64,000 bases of DNA from Marinomonas profundimaris. GTDB lineage: Bacteria; Pseudomonadota; Gammaproteobacteria; Pseudomonadales; Marinomonadaceae. A program made the translations under genes and the position numbers. Below, in pieces: positions 17,447-26,786 of the stretch. Under the pieces are notes generated by a model. The model saw only the letters and a list, made by a program, of their open reading frames with translations, made no database searches and was not told the origin of the DNA. The DNA lies in assembly GCF_000508165.1 (NCBI RefSeq), contig NZ_AYOZ01000011.1, positions 1 through 64,000 of the forward strand, read 5' to 3'. Numbering within the stretch: position 1 is the first letter of the stretch; every line of letters begins with the position of its first letter.

Positions 17447-18472
17447 CTAATTTTTTTGTTCTATCACATCAGCCCAATGTGTGGCCACGTCTAACATTCG
17501 GTTTGCGTAGCCCCATTCATTATCAAACCAACACAGCAACTTCACCATGCGCTTGTCGATCACTTGCGTTTGCGTGCTGTCGATAATCACCGAGCGCGGA
17601 TCATGATTGAAATCCACGGACGCATGCGCTTCTTTCGTGAAGCCCATTAATCCCGCGTATTTCGTGTTTGCCGCTTTCTCTAATTGTTCGTTTATTTGCT
17701 CTGCTGTTACGTCTTGCTCGGTGCGTAAAACCAAGTCAATCACCGAAACGTTCAAGGTTGGCACTCGTACCGCGTTACAACCCATTTTGCCCTCTAACTC
17801 CGGCATCATACGTGTAATACCTTTCGCCAAGCCGGTATCCACCGGAATGATCGAACTCAACGCCGCACGCGTCAGGCGTAAATCTTTTGTGTGATATCCA
17901 TCAATCACTGGCTGATCATTCATCGCAGAATGAATCGTCTGACTCATGCCATGCACCACACCGGAAAACTGTTTGATAATGTCCAACACAGGAATCAGAC
18001 AATTCGTGGTACAGGATGCTGCCGAGACAATATCATGATGTGACTGGATATCCTGATGATTAAAACCGTAGACAATCGTCGCGTCCACATCCGCCGCCGC
18101 TGGCTGGGAAAGCAACATTCTAGGCACGCCCGCGTTCAAATACGCTTGCGCACTGTGTCGATCAGAAAAGCTCCCTGAACATTCCAACACCAAATCCAGC
18201 TCAAGGGACGACCAGTCTAGTTCTTCTGGCGTTGCACAGGAAAAGCACAGGATAGCATCGTCACCGATGATCAGCGCATTGTCTTTTGTGGATACAGCTT
18301 TAGGGAAGCGGCCATGGGTGGTGTCATAGCGCGTTAGATAACTGATTGTCTCGATGTCGGACAATTCATTAATAGCAACCACTTGAATGTGATCGCGGTA
18401 GCCGTTTTCATAAAGCGCTCGTAATACCGAACGACCTATACGACCGTAACCATTGATAGCGACTCGCAACAT
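17447..18472 (-). CDS. epd: D-erythrose-4-phosphate dehydrogenase
   Basis: GAPDH-family enzyme oxidising erythrose 4-phosphate to 4-phosphoerythronate, the entry to the DXP-dependent pyridoxal phosphate pathway. 341 aa. Rossmann motif 'INGYGRIGR', catalytic cysteine in 'SAASCTTNC' near residue 155, and the Epd-typical 'TIHSAMNDQPVIDGYH' and 'SVDFNHDPRSVI' distinguish it from glycolytic GapA. Its position between tkt and pgk is as in E. coli. No other GAPDH gene is in the window, so some glycolytic role cannot be excluded. Confidence 0.92.
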   Translation of the reverse strand: MLRVAINGYGRIGRSVLRALYENGYRDHIQVVAINELSDIETISYLTRYDTTHGRFPKAVSTKDNALIIGDDAILCFSCATPEELDWSSLELDLVLECSGSFSDRHSAQAYLNAGVPRMLLSQPAAADVDATIVYGFNHQDIQSHHDIVSAASCTTNCLIPVLDIIKQFSGVVHGMSQTIHSAMNDQPVIDGYHTKDLRLTRAALSSIIPVDTGLAKGITRMMPELEGKMGCNAVRVPTLNVSVIDLVLRTEQDVTAEQINEQLEKAANTKYAGLMGFTKEAHASVDFNHDPRSVIIDSTQTQVIDKRMVKLLCWFDNEWGYANRMLDVATHWADVIEQKN

Positions 18473-18537
18473 ATTCCCACTACTTCATCGCAAAGAAAGT
18501 GTCAAACTAGTCACCACTTTCTGCCTTAATAAAAGGA

Positions 18538-18566
18538 AAAAGAGACGCGCAAAACGCGTCTCTTTT
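18538..18566 (-). terminator. Terminator after tkt
   Basis: A 12-bp perfect stem AAAAGAGACGCG / CGCGTCTCTTTT (18538-18549 with 18555-18566) follows the tkt stop on the minus strand, 66 bases before epd. The U-tract is interrupted (TTTTCCTTTT), so read-through into epd is likely. Confidence 0.75.
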
Positions 18567-18583
18567 CTTATCAAGCAACGTAC

Positions 18584-20584
18584 TTACACAGCGAGAATTT
18601 TCTCAGCCGTTTCAACGACGTTGTCGACGGTGAAACCGAAGTGTTTCAGAAGGTCGCCACCAGGCGCAGACTCACCAAACGTCGTCATGCCAACCGTTGC
18701 ACCTTCAAAACCAACGTACTTGTACCAGTAGTCAGCATGAGCTGCCTCAATCGCAACACGCTTAGTCACATTGCTTGGCAATACAGACGCTTTATACGCC
18801 GCATCTTGAGCATCAAACGCATTGGTTGATGGCATAGACACAACACGAACTTTCTTACCTTTCGCCGTGAGTGCTTCCGCAGACGCCATCGCCAAACCAA
18901 CTTCAGAGCCGGTCGCGATCAAAATAAGATCTGGCGTGCCAGCGCAATCCTGAAGAACGTAACCGCCTTTCGCAACGTTTGCTAACTGTTCCGCGTTACG
19001 CGCTTGTGCAGGCAAACCTTGGCGAGAGAAGATCAATGACGTTGGACCGTCACGACGTTCAACTGCGGCTTTCCAAGCTACGGCAGTTTCTGCCGCATCA
19101 CATGGACGCCAAACCATCATGTTTGGTGTCATGCGCAAGTTAGCCAGTTGCTCAACAGGTTGGTGCGTTGGACCGTCTTCACCTTGACCAATAGAGTCAT
19201 GCGTGTAAACGAATACGTTTTGGATACCCATTAACGCCGACATACGAACCGCATTACGTGCGTATTCCATGAACATCATGAACGTCGCGCCGTAGTTGAT
19301 AAAACCACCGTGCAAAGACGCACCGTTCATAATGCCGCTCATGCCGAATTCACGTACACCGTAATAAATGTAGTTACCCGCTGGGTCTTCTTGAATGCCT
19401 TTTGAACCAGACCATAGCGTCAGGTTGGAACCAGCAAGATCCGCAGAACCACCTAGCAATTCAGGCAACATAGCGCCAAAGAAACCGATCGCATTTTGTG
19501 ATGCTTTACGACTGGCGATATTCTCACCCTTGTCTTGGCTTTCTTGAATGAAGGCTTGCGCTTTCGCTTCGAAATCCGCAGGCAATTCGCCTTTGATAAC
19601 ACGACGTTCAAATTCAGCCGCCAACTCAGGGAAAGCCGCTTGGTACGCGGCAAATTTTGCGTCCCATTCGACTTCACGTACTGCACCGTCTTTTTTCGCA
19701 TCCCAGCCCGCATAAACGTCTGCAGGAATTTCAAACGGTGCGTATGGCCATTCAAGGAATTCACGTGCTGCCGCGATTTCTGCATCACCTAATGGTGCGC
19801 CGTGACAATCGTGGCTGCCAGATTTGTTTGGCGAACCGAAACCAATGATGGTTTTGCAACAAATCAATGTTGGCTTACTTGTTTCTGCTTTCGCCGCTTC
19901 GATCGCCGCTTTAATCGCAACAGGATCGTGACCATCAACGTCTGCAATCACATGCCAGCCATAGGCTTCAAAACGCTGCGGCGTGTTGTCTGTAAACCAG
20001 CCTTCCACATGACCATCGATAGAAATGCCGTTGTCATCCCAAAAAGCGACCAATTTACCTAAGCCCAATGTGCCCGCTAATGAACACGCTTCATGGGAAA
20101 TGCCTTCCATCAAGCAGCCATCGCCAAGGAAGCAATAAGTATTGTGGTCAACCACTGTGTGACCGTCGCGGTTAAACTGCGCTGCCAAGGTTTTCTCAGC
20201 GATTGCCATGCCGACTGCGTTACTCACACCGGCACCCAATGGGCCCGTTGTGGTTTCTACGCCATCGGTGTAACCGTATTCTGGGTGACCTGGTGTTTTA
20301 GAGTGAAGCTGACGAAATTGCTTCAGTTCTTCGATTGGCAGTTTGTAGCCAGAAAGATGCAAAAGAGAGTAGATCAACATGGAGCCATGACCGTTAGACA
20401 ATACAAAGCGGTCACGATCAACCCATTTAGAATTGTTCGGGTTATGCTTTAAAAAATCATTCCATAATACTTCAGCGATGTCGGCCATACCCATTGGCGC
20501 ACCTGGGTGACCTGAGTTAGCTTTTTGAACAGCGTCCATACTTAATGCACGTATGGCGTTAGCGAGTTGTTTCCGAGACGGCAT
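18584..20584 (-). CDS. tkt: Transketolase
   Basis: Thiamine-diphosphate enzyme of the pentose phosphate pathway, moving two-carbon units between ketoses and aldoses. 666 aa, close to E. coli TktA (663). Visible are the thiamine-pyrophosphate motif '[18 protein letters not shown]', '[19 protein letters not shown]' in the pyrimidine-binding domain, '[13 protein letters not shown]', and a C-terminal domain with '[10 protein letters not shown]'. AGGAG precedes the ATG. It opens the minus-strand tkt-epd-pgk-fba run and is divergent from metK. Confidence 0.97.
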   Translation of the reverse strand: MPSRKQLANAIRALSMDAVQKANSGHPGAPMGMADIAEVLWNDFLKHNPNNSKWVDRDRFVLSNGHGSMLIYSLLHLSGYKLPIEELKQFRQLHSKTPGHPEYGYTDGVETTTGPLGAGVSNAVGMAIAEKTLAAQFNRDGHTVVDHNTYCFLGDGCLMEGISHEACSLAGTLGLGKLVAFWDDNGISIDGHVEGWFTDNTPQRFEAYGWHVIADVDGHDPVAIKAAIEAAKAETSKPTLICCKTIIGFGSPNKSGSHDCHGAPLGDAEIAAAREFLEWPYAPFEIPADVYAGWDAKKDGAVREVEWDAKFAAYQAAFPELAAEFERRVIKGELPADFEAKAQAFIQESQDKGENIASRKASQNAIGFFGAMLPELLGGSADLAGSNLTLWSGSKGIQEDPAGNYIYYGVREFGMSGIMNGASLHGGFINYGATFMMFMEYARNAVRMSALMGIQNVFVYTHDSIGQGEDGPTHQPVEQLANLRMTPNMMVWRPCDAAETAVAWKAAVERRDGPTSLIFSRQGLPAQARNAEQLANVAKGGYVLQDCAGTPDLILIATGSEVGLAMASAEALTAKGKKVRVVSMPSTNAFDAQDAAYKASVLPSNVTKRVAIEAAHADYWYKYVGFEGATVGMTTFGESAPGGDLLKHFGFTVDNVVETAEKILAV

Positions 20585-20818
20585 GGTTTTTCCACTCCTG
20601 ATAGCTTAACGAACAATGAAGGAACATTCTCTACGGGATAGAGCCACCATGCAATGCTGGCACTATCATTACGCCCAAAGATTGGACAAAGAAAATGAAA
20701 TCACACAAGAATCCGCACTATCCTAACAAAAAAACGCTCTTTTGCCTCATTAAAATAGCCCTTGTGGGTTGATATTTAACCAGCGCTAGTCCATCATTCA
20801 CGGCTTAACAGCGTCGAT

Positions 20819-20846
20819 TTGTCTCGGCTTGCGGACGCTATATAAA
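20819..20846 (+). promoter_or_regulatory. Candidate metK promoter
   Basis: TTGTCT (20819-20824), a 16-base spacer and TATAAA (20841-20846) would start transcription near 20852, right at the first pairing segment of the metK leader. The rest of the 365-base tkt-metK gap (20585-20818) holds the unassigned tkt promoter. Confidence 0.5.
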
Positions 20847-20850
20847 TTCA

Positions 20851-20939
20851 GCTAAACAGATTCAGTTAGACCTGTTTAGCATTTTTATGCAAAACAGGTT
20901 TTTTTATGCCTGTTTAGCGATCAAACTCAGCTAAAGAGG
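20851..20939 (+). ncRNA. metK leader with alternating complementary segments (candidate attenuator)
   Basis: Five mutually complementary segments follow each other: A GCTAAACAG (20851-20859), B ACCTGTTTAGC (20870-20880), C AAACAGGT (20892-20899), D CCTGTTTAGC (20909-20918), E GCTAAA (20930-20935). B:C with an inner GCAT/ATGC makes a hairpin followed by seven T (20899-20905), a full intrinsic terminator facing metK. A:B is a perfect 9-bp alternative that would break it and free C to pair with D. D:E would end just before the AGAGGA ribosome site. I recognise no known SAM riboswitch class. Confidence 0.65.
20870..20905 (+). terminator. Attenuator terminator hairpin in the metK leader
   Basis: Stem 20870-20877 with 20892-20899 plus inner stem 20879-20882 with 20887-20890 around a TTTT loop, followed by seven T. 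It lies 45 bases before metK on the plus strand. The gene upstream runs the other way, so this terminator can only act on the metK transcript itself. Confidence 0.75.
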
Positions 20940-20949
20940 AACACTTATT

Positions 20950-22113
20950 ATGTCTGAATATTCTTTATTTACTTCTGAATCCGTTTCAGAAGGCCACCCT
21001 GACAAAATCGCCGACCAAGTATCGGACGCCATTCTTGATGCCATTTTGGCCGAAGACCCAGAAGCCCGCGTTGCCTGTGAAACCCTTGTCAAAACGGGCA
21101 TGGTATTGGTGGCAGGTGAAGTCCGCACAAACGCTTGGGTCGACATCGAAGAAATCGCTCGTGGCGTCATTCGTGAAATTGGCTACAACAGCTCAGACAT
21201 GGGATTCGATTGGGAATCTTGTGCAGTCATGAACGCCATTGGTAAACAATCGGCCGAAATCGCGATGGGCGTTGATGAAGCGGATGAACACGAACAAGGC
21301 GCGGGCGACCAAGGCTTAATGTTCGGTTTTGCAACCAATGAAACCGACGTGTTAATGCCTGCACCCATTACTTATGCGCATCGTTTGGTTAAACGCCAAG
21401 CCGAAGTCCGCAAAAATGGCACTCTAGATTTTCTTCGCCCAGACGCGAAAAGCCAAGTCACGTTCCGCTACGATGAAAACGGCAAGCCTTGCGCAATTGA
21501 TGCGGTTGTTTTGTCAACGCAGCATAGTAAAGCGATAAAACAAGCCGATCTTCGTGAAGCAGTCATGGAAGAAATCATCAAGCCGGTTCTTCCTGCGGAA
21601 TGGTTATCTAAAGAAACCAAGTACTTCATCAACCCAACAGGCCAATTCATCATTGGTGGACCAGTCGGTGACTGTGGTCTAACGGGTCGTAAAATCATCG
21701 TAGACACTTACGGCGGCATGGCGCGTCACGGTGGTGGTGCTTTCTCTGGTAAAGACCCATCCAAGGTTGACCGTTCTGCGGCGTACGCTGGTCGTTATGT
21801 GGCGAAAAATATCGTCGCGGCGGGTCTTGCGGACAAATGTGAAATCCAAATTTCTTACGCCATTGGTGTGGCTGAACCAACGTCTATCAGTATCAATACG
21901 TTCGGTACAGGTAAAGTCAGCGACGCGGTGATTTCTCAATTGGTTCGCGAACACTTTGAATTACGCCCAGCAGGCTTGATTAAAATGCTCGATCTGAAAC
22001 GTCCAATTTACCTACCAACAGCCGCATATGGGCATTTTGGTCGCGAAGGTGAAAACTTCACGTGGGAAAAAACAGACAAAGCCGCCGCATTACGTAAAGC
22101 TGCCGGTTTATAA
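20950..22113 (+). CDS. metK: S-adenosylmethionine synthase
   Basis: Makes SAM from methionine and ATP in the cytoplasm. 387 aa against 384 in E. coli. The N-terminal '[20 protein letters not shown]' with the ATP/Mg-binding His and Asp, the central '[12 protein letters not shown]' hexapeptide region, and '[20 protein letters not shown]' with the phosphate loop are all intact. AGAGGA lies 10 bases upstream of the ATG. It is a single-gene unit with its own terminator, and its leader carries a candidate attenuator. Confidence 0.98.
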   Translation: MSEYSLFTSESVSEGHPDKIADQVSDAILDAILAEDPEARVACETLVKTGMVLVAGEVRTNAWVDIEEIARGVIREIGYNSSDMGFDWESCAVMNAIGKQSAEIAMGVDEADEHEQGAGDQGLMFGFATNETDVLMPAPITYAHRLVKRQAEVRKNGTLDFLRPDAKSQVTFRYDENGKPCAIDAVVLSTQHSKAIKQADLREAVMEEIIKPVLPAEWLSKETKYFINPTGQFIIGGPVGDCGLTGRKIIVDTYGGMARHGGGAFSGKDPSKVDRSAAYAGRYVAKNIVAAGLADKCEIQISYAIGVAEPTSISINTFGTGKVSDAVISQLVREHFELRPAGLIKMLDLKRPIYLPTAAYGHFGREGENFTWEKTDKAAALRKAAGL

Positions 22114-22132
22114 TTTTCTAATTTTCCGTTAT

Positions 22133-22186
22133 AAAGCCTTCTTCTGAGTTACTTTTTTAAAGTACCGCGCAGAAGAAGGCTTTTTT
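22133..22186 (+). terminator. Terminator after metK
   Basis: A 14-bp perfect outer stem AAAGCCTTCTTCTG / CAGAAGAAGGCTTT with a smaller inner pairing (TACTTT with AAAGTA) and a T-tract, 20 bases after the metK stop. Confidence 0.9.
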
Positions 22187-22219
22187 ATTTCCAGCGATTT
22201 CACTTTTATAGGACAAGGT

Positions 22220-22951
22220 ATGCGTATTCCAAGAATTTTCATCGACACGGACCTTAGTGAGAATACGACTTTAGCCCTGCCCGATACGTCATTTCAGCAT
22301 TTATGCAAAGTGCTGCGTTTGAAATCCGACCACCCTCTTCGCGTCTTTAATGGCAAAGGCGGACAGTACAATGCCTCCTTATGTGATGTCGAAAAACGCA
22401 GTGCCAGTATTCGTATTACGGATTTTGAAGCACTGGAGAATGAATCCCCCATCCAAGTCACCATAGGACAAACACTGTCTAGAGGCGAGCGCATGGATTA
22501 CGCTGTTCAAAAAGCGGTTGAGGCGGGCGTTTATGCTATTCAGCCGTTATTCAGCGAGCGATGCGAAGTCAAACTGCAAGACAGCCGAGCGGAAAAACGT
22601 CTACAGCATTGGCAGCAAGTCGCCATTAGTGCTGCCGAGCAATGCGGACGCGGCGTTGTTCCTATTGTCCATTCCCCAATAGAATTAAGCGAATGGGTTA
22701 CTAAATGTAAAGATATGTTAAAACTTACATTACATCATCATAGCGCAAAGCCCATTCGCCATTTTGAACAACCTAGTAACAACCAAATTTGTTTGCTCAT
22801 CGGCCCTGAAGGTGGGTTAAGTGAAAACGAAGTGCAACTCGCTGAAAAGTCTGGATTTAGTGCCATTACACTAGGTCCAAGGGTGCTTCGAACTGAAACC
22901 GCACCGGTTGTTGCACTGAGCGTTATCAATACGTTGTGGGGCGATATTTAG
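22220..22951 (+). CDS. rsmE: 16S rRNA (uracil-1498-N3)-methyltransferase
   Basis: SPOUT-fold enzyme methylating U1498 in the 30S decoding region. 243 aa, as in E. coli. The N-terminal PUA-like part ('HLCKVLRLKSDHPLRVFNGK') is followed by the SPOUT domain with the knot motifs 'LLIGPEGGLSENEV' and 'LGPRVLRTETAPVVAL' that bind SAM. An AGGACAAGGT stretch lies just before the ATG. rsmE next to gshB and metK is common in gammaproteobacteria. Confidence 0.95.
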   Translation: MRIPRIFIDTDLSENTTLALPDTSFQHLCKVLRLKSDHPLRVFNGKGGQYNASLCDVEKRSASIRITDFEALENESPIQVTIGQTLSRGERMDYAVQKAVEAGVYAIQPLFSERCEVKLQDSRAEKRLQHWQQVAISAAEQCGRGVVPIVHSPIELSEWVTKCKDMLKLTLHHHSAKPIRHFEQPSNNQICLLIGPEGGLSENEVQLAEKSGFSAITLGPRVLRTETAPVVALSVINTLWGDI

Positions 22952-23060
22952 TAGAATCGCTCAAACATGTCAAATTAGACCGTAATAACAGAATCACTAC
23001 ATATTCACAGTATAAATAGCTTTAAGCTTTCCGCAGACATATTAAAGGACAGATGATCAC

Positions 23061-24551
23061 ATGTTGTACCGAATAGTGTTAACTGGCACGGTTTATATAG
23101 GCGCATTTTTCCTACCTGCGGCACACGCCATCACGCTTGAAGAAGCCACTTACACTGCGATAGAAAACAGCCCGACGGTTAGGCAATCCATTGCAAAATA
23201 TCGCGAAACAAAAGAAAGCGCGGACACCGCTCGTCGTAGTGGCTATTATCCTAGCATCGATTTGTCTGCAGGCATCGGCCACGAAACGACCTACGCGGAC
23301 AATTCAAGATCGGAAGATATCGATCTAACGCGTCGAGAATTAACGCTGTCGCTTAACCAACCGCTTTTTAACGGCTACTCAACTGAAAACGATGTCAAAA
23401 GATTGTCTAGCGAATCCGAAGCGGACCGCTGGAGCGCATTGATCTCTGTCGAAAACACGGCGTTGGAAGTGGCTCAGGTTTACGCCAATATTTTACGTTA
23501 CCGTGAGCTGGTCACATTGGCCGAGCTAAATTTAAAAACTCACGAACGCATCTACAGTCAGATTAAGTTAAAAAGTGACTCGGGCATCGGTCGTCAATCG
23601 GACTTAAGCCAAATCACCGCTCGTCTTGCTAAAGCGCACGCCAACCACTTTGCTGCCATTAATAACCTTACTGACGCGGAAAGTAACTACAAGAACATTG
23701 TCGGCGAAATGCCTCCGAAGACCCTTATTTATCCTGTCCCCGATAAAGACTTGCTGCCTAAGGATCTCGATTCCGCCATCAATGAATCATTAAAGAACAA
23801 CCCAGCGGTCGAAGGCGCCTATTGGGATGTGGCAGCGACAGAAAGCCAACTGGACATTACCAAGGCGGATTATTACCCAAGTATCAACTTTGTCGTAGAG
23901 CGTACTTGGGATAACAATTTAGACGGTGACGAAGGCCCGAGCGAAGACTTACTAGCGATGATCCGCCTGAACTACAATTTATACAATGGCGGAACCCATA
24001 AACGTAAAAAGGAAACCGCCGTCCAACAAAACATTCAGGCTTCAGAAATTCGTCGCCAAACCATCAGAGACACCGAACTGACTGTTCGTCTGTCTTGGGC
24101 AGCGTTCATTGCTACTAACGGCCAAAAAGAACACATCAGACAATATGTTATTGCCACTAAAGAATCTCAAATAGCCTATGAAAAACAATTCCGTCTTGGT
24201 CGCCGTACCCTATTAGACGTTTTGGACAGTGAAAACGAGCTGTTCCAAGCTCGTCAAGATTACGTGAACGCTGACTACGATGAGCTTTTTTCTGAATTCC
24301 GTTTGTTTAACGCCAAAGGCGATCTAATGCGCGCCTTTCGTATTTACCGCCCTCAGCTATTGGGCTTTAACGACAAGTTTGAAGCAAAATCTGAAGTACC
24401 TATTGATCGCCCTAGCGCAGTCGACGAATTACAAGCGGTCGAAAGTTCTGTTCAACAAACCGCGCCGCAAGAAACACCAACAGAGAAAGCTAAGACTTCA
24501 TTAGAAAGTGAGCTTTTCCTTGATGCGGGTGACAACGCAGGCAGCTGGTAA
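23061..24551 (+). CDS. tolC: TolC-family outer-membrane channel protein
   Basis: Outer-membrane factor for efflux pumps or type I secretion. 496 aa with a signal peptide ending near residue 23 (PAAHA). Two OEP repeats are visible, with 'YPSIDLSAGIGHET' and 'YPSINFVVERTWDNN' as the paired beta-strand entries, and long helical stretches between them. 'FRLGRRTLLDVLDSENELFQ' near residue 378 is typical of the TolC subfamily linked to type I secretion. The C-terminal 70 residues are Gln/Glu-rich and not part of the barrel. No partner pump genes are adjacent. Confidence 0.88.
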   Translation: MLYRIVLTGTVYIGAFFLPAAHAITLEEATYTAIENSPTVRQSIAKYRETKESADTARRSGYYPSIDLSAGIGHETTYADNSRSEDIDLTRRELTLSLNQPLFNGYSTENDVKRLSSESEADRWSALISVENTALEVAQVYANILRYRELVTLAELNLKTHERIYSQIKLKSDSGIGRQSDLSQITARLAKAHANHFAAINNLTDAESNYKNIVGEMPPKTLIYPVPDKDLLPKDLDSAINESLKNNPAVEGAYWDVAATESQLDITKADYYPSINFVVERTWDNNLDGDEGPSEDLLAMIRLNYNLYNGGTHKRKKETAVQQNIQASEIRRQTIRDTELTVRLSWAAFIATNGQKEHIRQYVIATKESQIAYEKQFRLGRRTLLDVLDSENELFQARQDYVNADYDELFSEFRLFNAKGDLMRAFRIYRPQLLGFNDKFEAKSEVPIDRPSAVDELQAVESSVQQTAPQETPTEKAKTSLESELFLDAGDNAGSW

Positions 24552-24840
24552 ACTGTAATGCCCAATAGCAAGAAACAACACGCTTATTGGTCAGTACGAC
24601 AATCTAACCGTCATTCATTCTATGACTTCGAAACGCACGAACATCATCATTTAACCTATGGTCATGTAAGTGCGTTTTTTCATTTCTCTCATATCACCAG
24701 CAATTCTTGTTCAACAAAGTAACTATCTTCAAATCATGGGTGTTTTTTCTTCTCAGCGCCCCCATATTTCTATAGCATCAAGACCTATTAACCGTATTAT
24801 CAAAGCACTAAAACGTTGCTTTCGCTTTAGGAACCACCCT
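24552..24840 (+). other. Gap between tolC-type gene and gshB
   Basis: 289 bases without a supported gene. The gshB frame stays open back to a GTG at 24670, but that stretch has no homology I recognise and the ATG at 24841 has an AGGA site. I see no hairpin terminator after the tolC-type gene here. Confidence 0.4.
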
Positions 24841-25788
24841 ATGACTATCAAACTCGGCATTGTTATGGATCCAATCTCATCCATTAACTACAAAAAAGAC
24901 ACGTCACTCGCCATGTTATGGGCTGCTGCCGAAAAGGGTTGGCAACTGATTTACATGGAGCAAAAAGACTTGTTTTTGGACAACGGTAAAGCCTATGCCA
25001 TGACTCGTCCATTGGCTGTCCACAAAGACCCTGCGCACTTTTATGATCTAGGCGACGAAAGCAAAACGCCGTTAGGTGAATTAGACGTGATCTTAATGCG
25101 TAAAGACCCACCGTTCGACAGTGAGTTTGTTTACAGCACCATGATTCTGGAACAAGCAGAACGAGACGGCGCGATGGTCGTCAACGATCCAAAAAGTTTA
25201 CGCGACTGCAATGAAAAACTGTTTGCCACTCAATTTCCTCAATGTTGCCCACCCGTCTTGGTAACGCGTCGTGCCGATTTGCTAAAAAGCTTCCATAAAG
25301 AGCACGGCGACGTGATTTTCAAACCGTTAGATGGCATGGGTGGCACGGCGATTTTCCGCCTTAAACCCGATGATTCCAATGTAAGCGTGATTATTGAGAC
25401 CCTGACAAACTTGGGCACAGAGCAAATCATGGCACAAAAATTCATTCCGGAAATCAAGCAAGGCGATAAGCGTATTCTGGTTGTCAACGGTGAACCTGTG
25501 CCTTATGCGCTGGCGCGTATTCCTGCATCCGGCGAAACCCGCGGCAACTTAGCGGCCGGAGGTCGAGGTGAAGGCCGAGCGCTAACCGATCGCGACCGTT
25601 GGATTTGCGACCAAGTGATTCCGTCATTAAAAGAAAAAGGCCTTATGTTTGTCGGTTTAGACGTGATTGGTGATTACCTTACCGAAATCAACGTCACCAG
25701 CCCAACCTGCGTGCGGGAACTGGACACTCAATACAACCTAAATATCGCCATGATGTTGATAGAAGCCATAGAAAAGCGTCTTCCGTAA
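24841..25788 (+). CDS. gshB: Glutathione synthetase
   Basis: ATP-grasp enzyme joining gamma-glutamylcysteine to glycine. 315 aa from the ATG at 24841 (E. coli 316), preceded by AGGA nine bases upstream. Seen are 'KLGIVMDPISSINYKKDTS' at the N-terminus, 'FKPLDGMGGTAIFR' (ATP-grasp loop), 'PVPYALARIPASGETRGNLA' and 'INVTSPTCVREL', all characteristic. The TonB-like gene begins 7 bases after its stop, so the two are likely co-transcribed. Confidence 0.96.
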   Translation: MTIKLGIVMDPISSINYKKDTSLAMLWAAAEKGWQLIYMEQKDLFLDNGKAYAMTRPLAVHKDPAHFYDLGDESKTPLGELDVILMRKDPPFDSEFVYSTMILEQAERDGAMVVNDPKSLRDCNEKLFATQFPQCCPPVLVTRRADLLKSFHKEHGDVIFKPLDGMGGTAIFRLKPDDSNVSVIIETLTNLGTEQIMAQKFIPEIKQGDKRILVVNGEPVPYALARIPASGETRGNLAAGGRGEGRALTDRDRWICDQVIPSLKEKGLMFVGLDVIGDYLTEINVTSPTCVRELDTQYNLNIAMMLIEAIEKRLP

Positions 25789-25795
25789 TCACAGC

Positions 25796-26656
25796 ATGCG
25801 AGTAATCGATAAATTCTCTATCGCTCTCTTCATCGCCATCTGCGCTCACGTGCTGATGGTGATGGTGATTGGGTTCGACTTTGAGTTACCAGCGCCCAAA
25901 CCAAAAACCCTTGAGGTAACGTTAGTTCAACACACGACGAACGCTCCGAAGGACGCGGACTTCATCGCCCAAGCCAATCAGCAAGCAAGCGGTACAGAAC
26001 TGCGTAAGAAAAAACTCACCACGACGGAAAATGCGCGTTTTTTATCGGATAAGATTCAAGAGATTTCCCCCCCAGTGCAGCCGCAATTGGCTTCAGCTGA
26101 ACCCATTGATGAACCCAGTTTATTGGCGACAAAAAACCAAGAAGCGGTCTTTGAAATAATCAATGAATCAGAACATGAGCCAAAAACACTGGAAGAACAA
26201 TTCCGTGGCGAAACGCAAATCCCAAGCCACTTATCCAATGACATTGCCACACTGGAAGCACTGCTCGACCAACAACGCCAATCTTACGCCAAGCGCCCAA
26301 GGATTCGACGACTAACATCCGTGTCCGCCAAAGCGGCCATTGATGCACAATACCTAGACGATTGGCGACGTAGAATCGAGCGTATCGGCAACATACATTA
26401 CCCAGAAGAAGCAAAACGTAACCATTTATATGGCGAGCTACGCCTCGCGGTGATCTTGCTGCCCAATGGCTCTGTGGATGACATTGAAGTGTTACACTCA
26501 TCTGGAATTCGAGTACTAGATGATGCCGCCATGCGAATCGTTCGCTTGGCTGAGCCTTTTCAAACCTTCCCGAGCGAGCTGAAAAAAGAAGTCGATAAGT
26601 TAGAAATTATTCGTACATGGCGATTTGTGGCAGGAAACCAACTGCAGAGCCAATAA
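25796..26656 (+). CDS. TonB-family protein
   Basis: 286 aa. A single N-terminal membrane anchor at about residues 9-27 is followed by a charged, extended periplasmic linker of about 165 residues, then a C-terminal TonB domain (about 195-286) with 'YPEEAKRNHLYGELRLAVIL' and 'IRTWRF'. It couples inner-membrane energy to outer-membrane receptors in the family model. No exbB/exbD or receptor is nearby, and the gshB-tonB arrangement matches Pseudomonas, where the gene is known as tonB3. The linker lacks the Pro-Lys/Pro-Glu repeats of classical TonB. Function here is uncertain. Confidence 0.82.
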   Translation: MRVIDKFSIALFIAICAHVLMVMVIGFDFELPAPKPKTLEVTLVQHTTNAPKDADFIAQANQQASGTELRKKKLTTTENARFLSDKIQEISPPVQPQLASAEPIDEPSLLATKNQEAVFEIINESEHEPKTLEEQFRGETQIPSHLSNDIATLEALLDQQRQSYAKRPRIRRLTSVSAKAAIDAQYLDDWRRRIERIGNIHYPEEAKRNHLYGELRLAVILLPNGSVDDIEVLHSSGIRVLDDAAMRIVRLAEPFQTFPSELKKEVDKLEIIRTWRFVAGNQLQSQ

Positions 26657-26734
26657 CCTCAAAGCAACAACCTCAACTCAAAGCAATAGTCTAAAAACAC
26701 TAGCCCACACATTCCGACAGAAAACAGCAGCCAC

Positions 26735-26758
26735 AAAAAAGCCCTCTTAAAGAGGGCT
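26735..26758 (-). terminator. Terminator after rpoH
   Basis: AGCCCTCT / AGAGGGCT with a 3-base loop and six T on the minus strand, about 30 bases past the rpoH stop. It may also serve the convergent TonB-like gene. Confidence 0.85.
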
Positions 26759-26786
26759 CTTAATCGTCCTTAAAACAAGCTAACCA

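Noticed and set aside
20819..20949. Known SAM riboswitch upstream of metK
   Set aside because: I could not find the conserved cores of the SAM-I, SAM-II, SAM-III or SAM-V classes. The region is reported as an unclassified attenuator instead.
21468..21954. Antisense frames over metK
   Set aside because: Mirror-frame artefacts of a highly conserved coding gene, with no ribosome sites.
24670..24840. N-terminal extension of gshB
   Set aside because: GTG start without ribosome site. GshB family proteins begin at the ATG at 24841, which gives the normal length.
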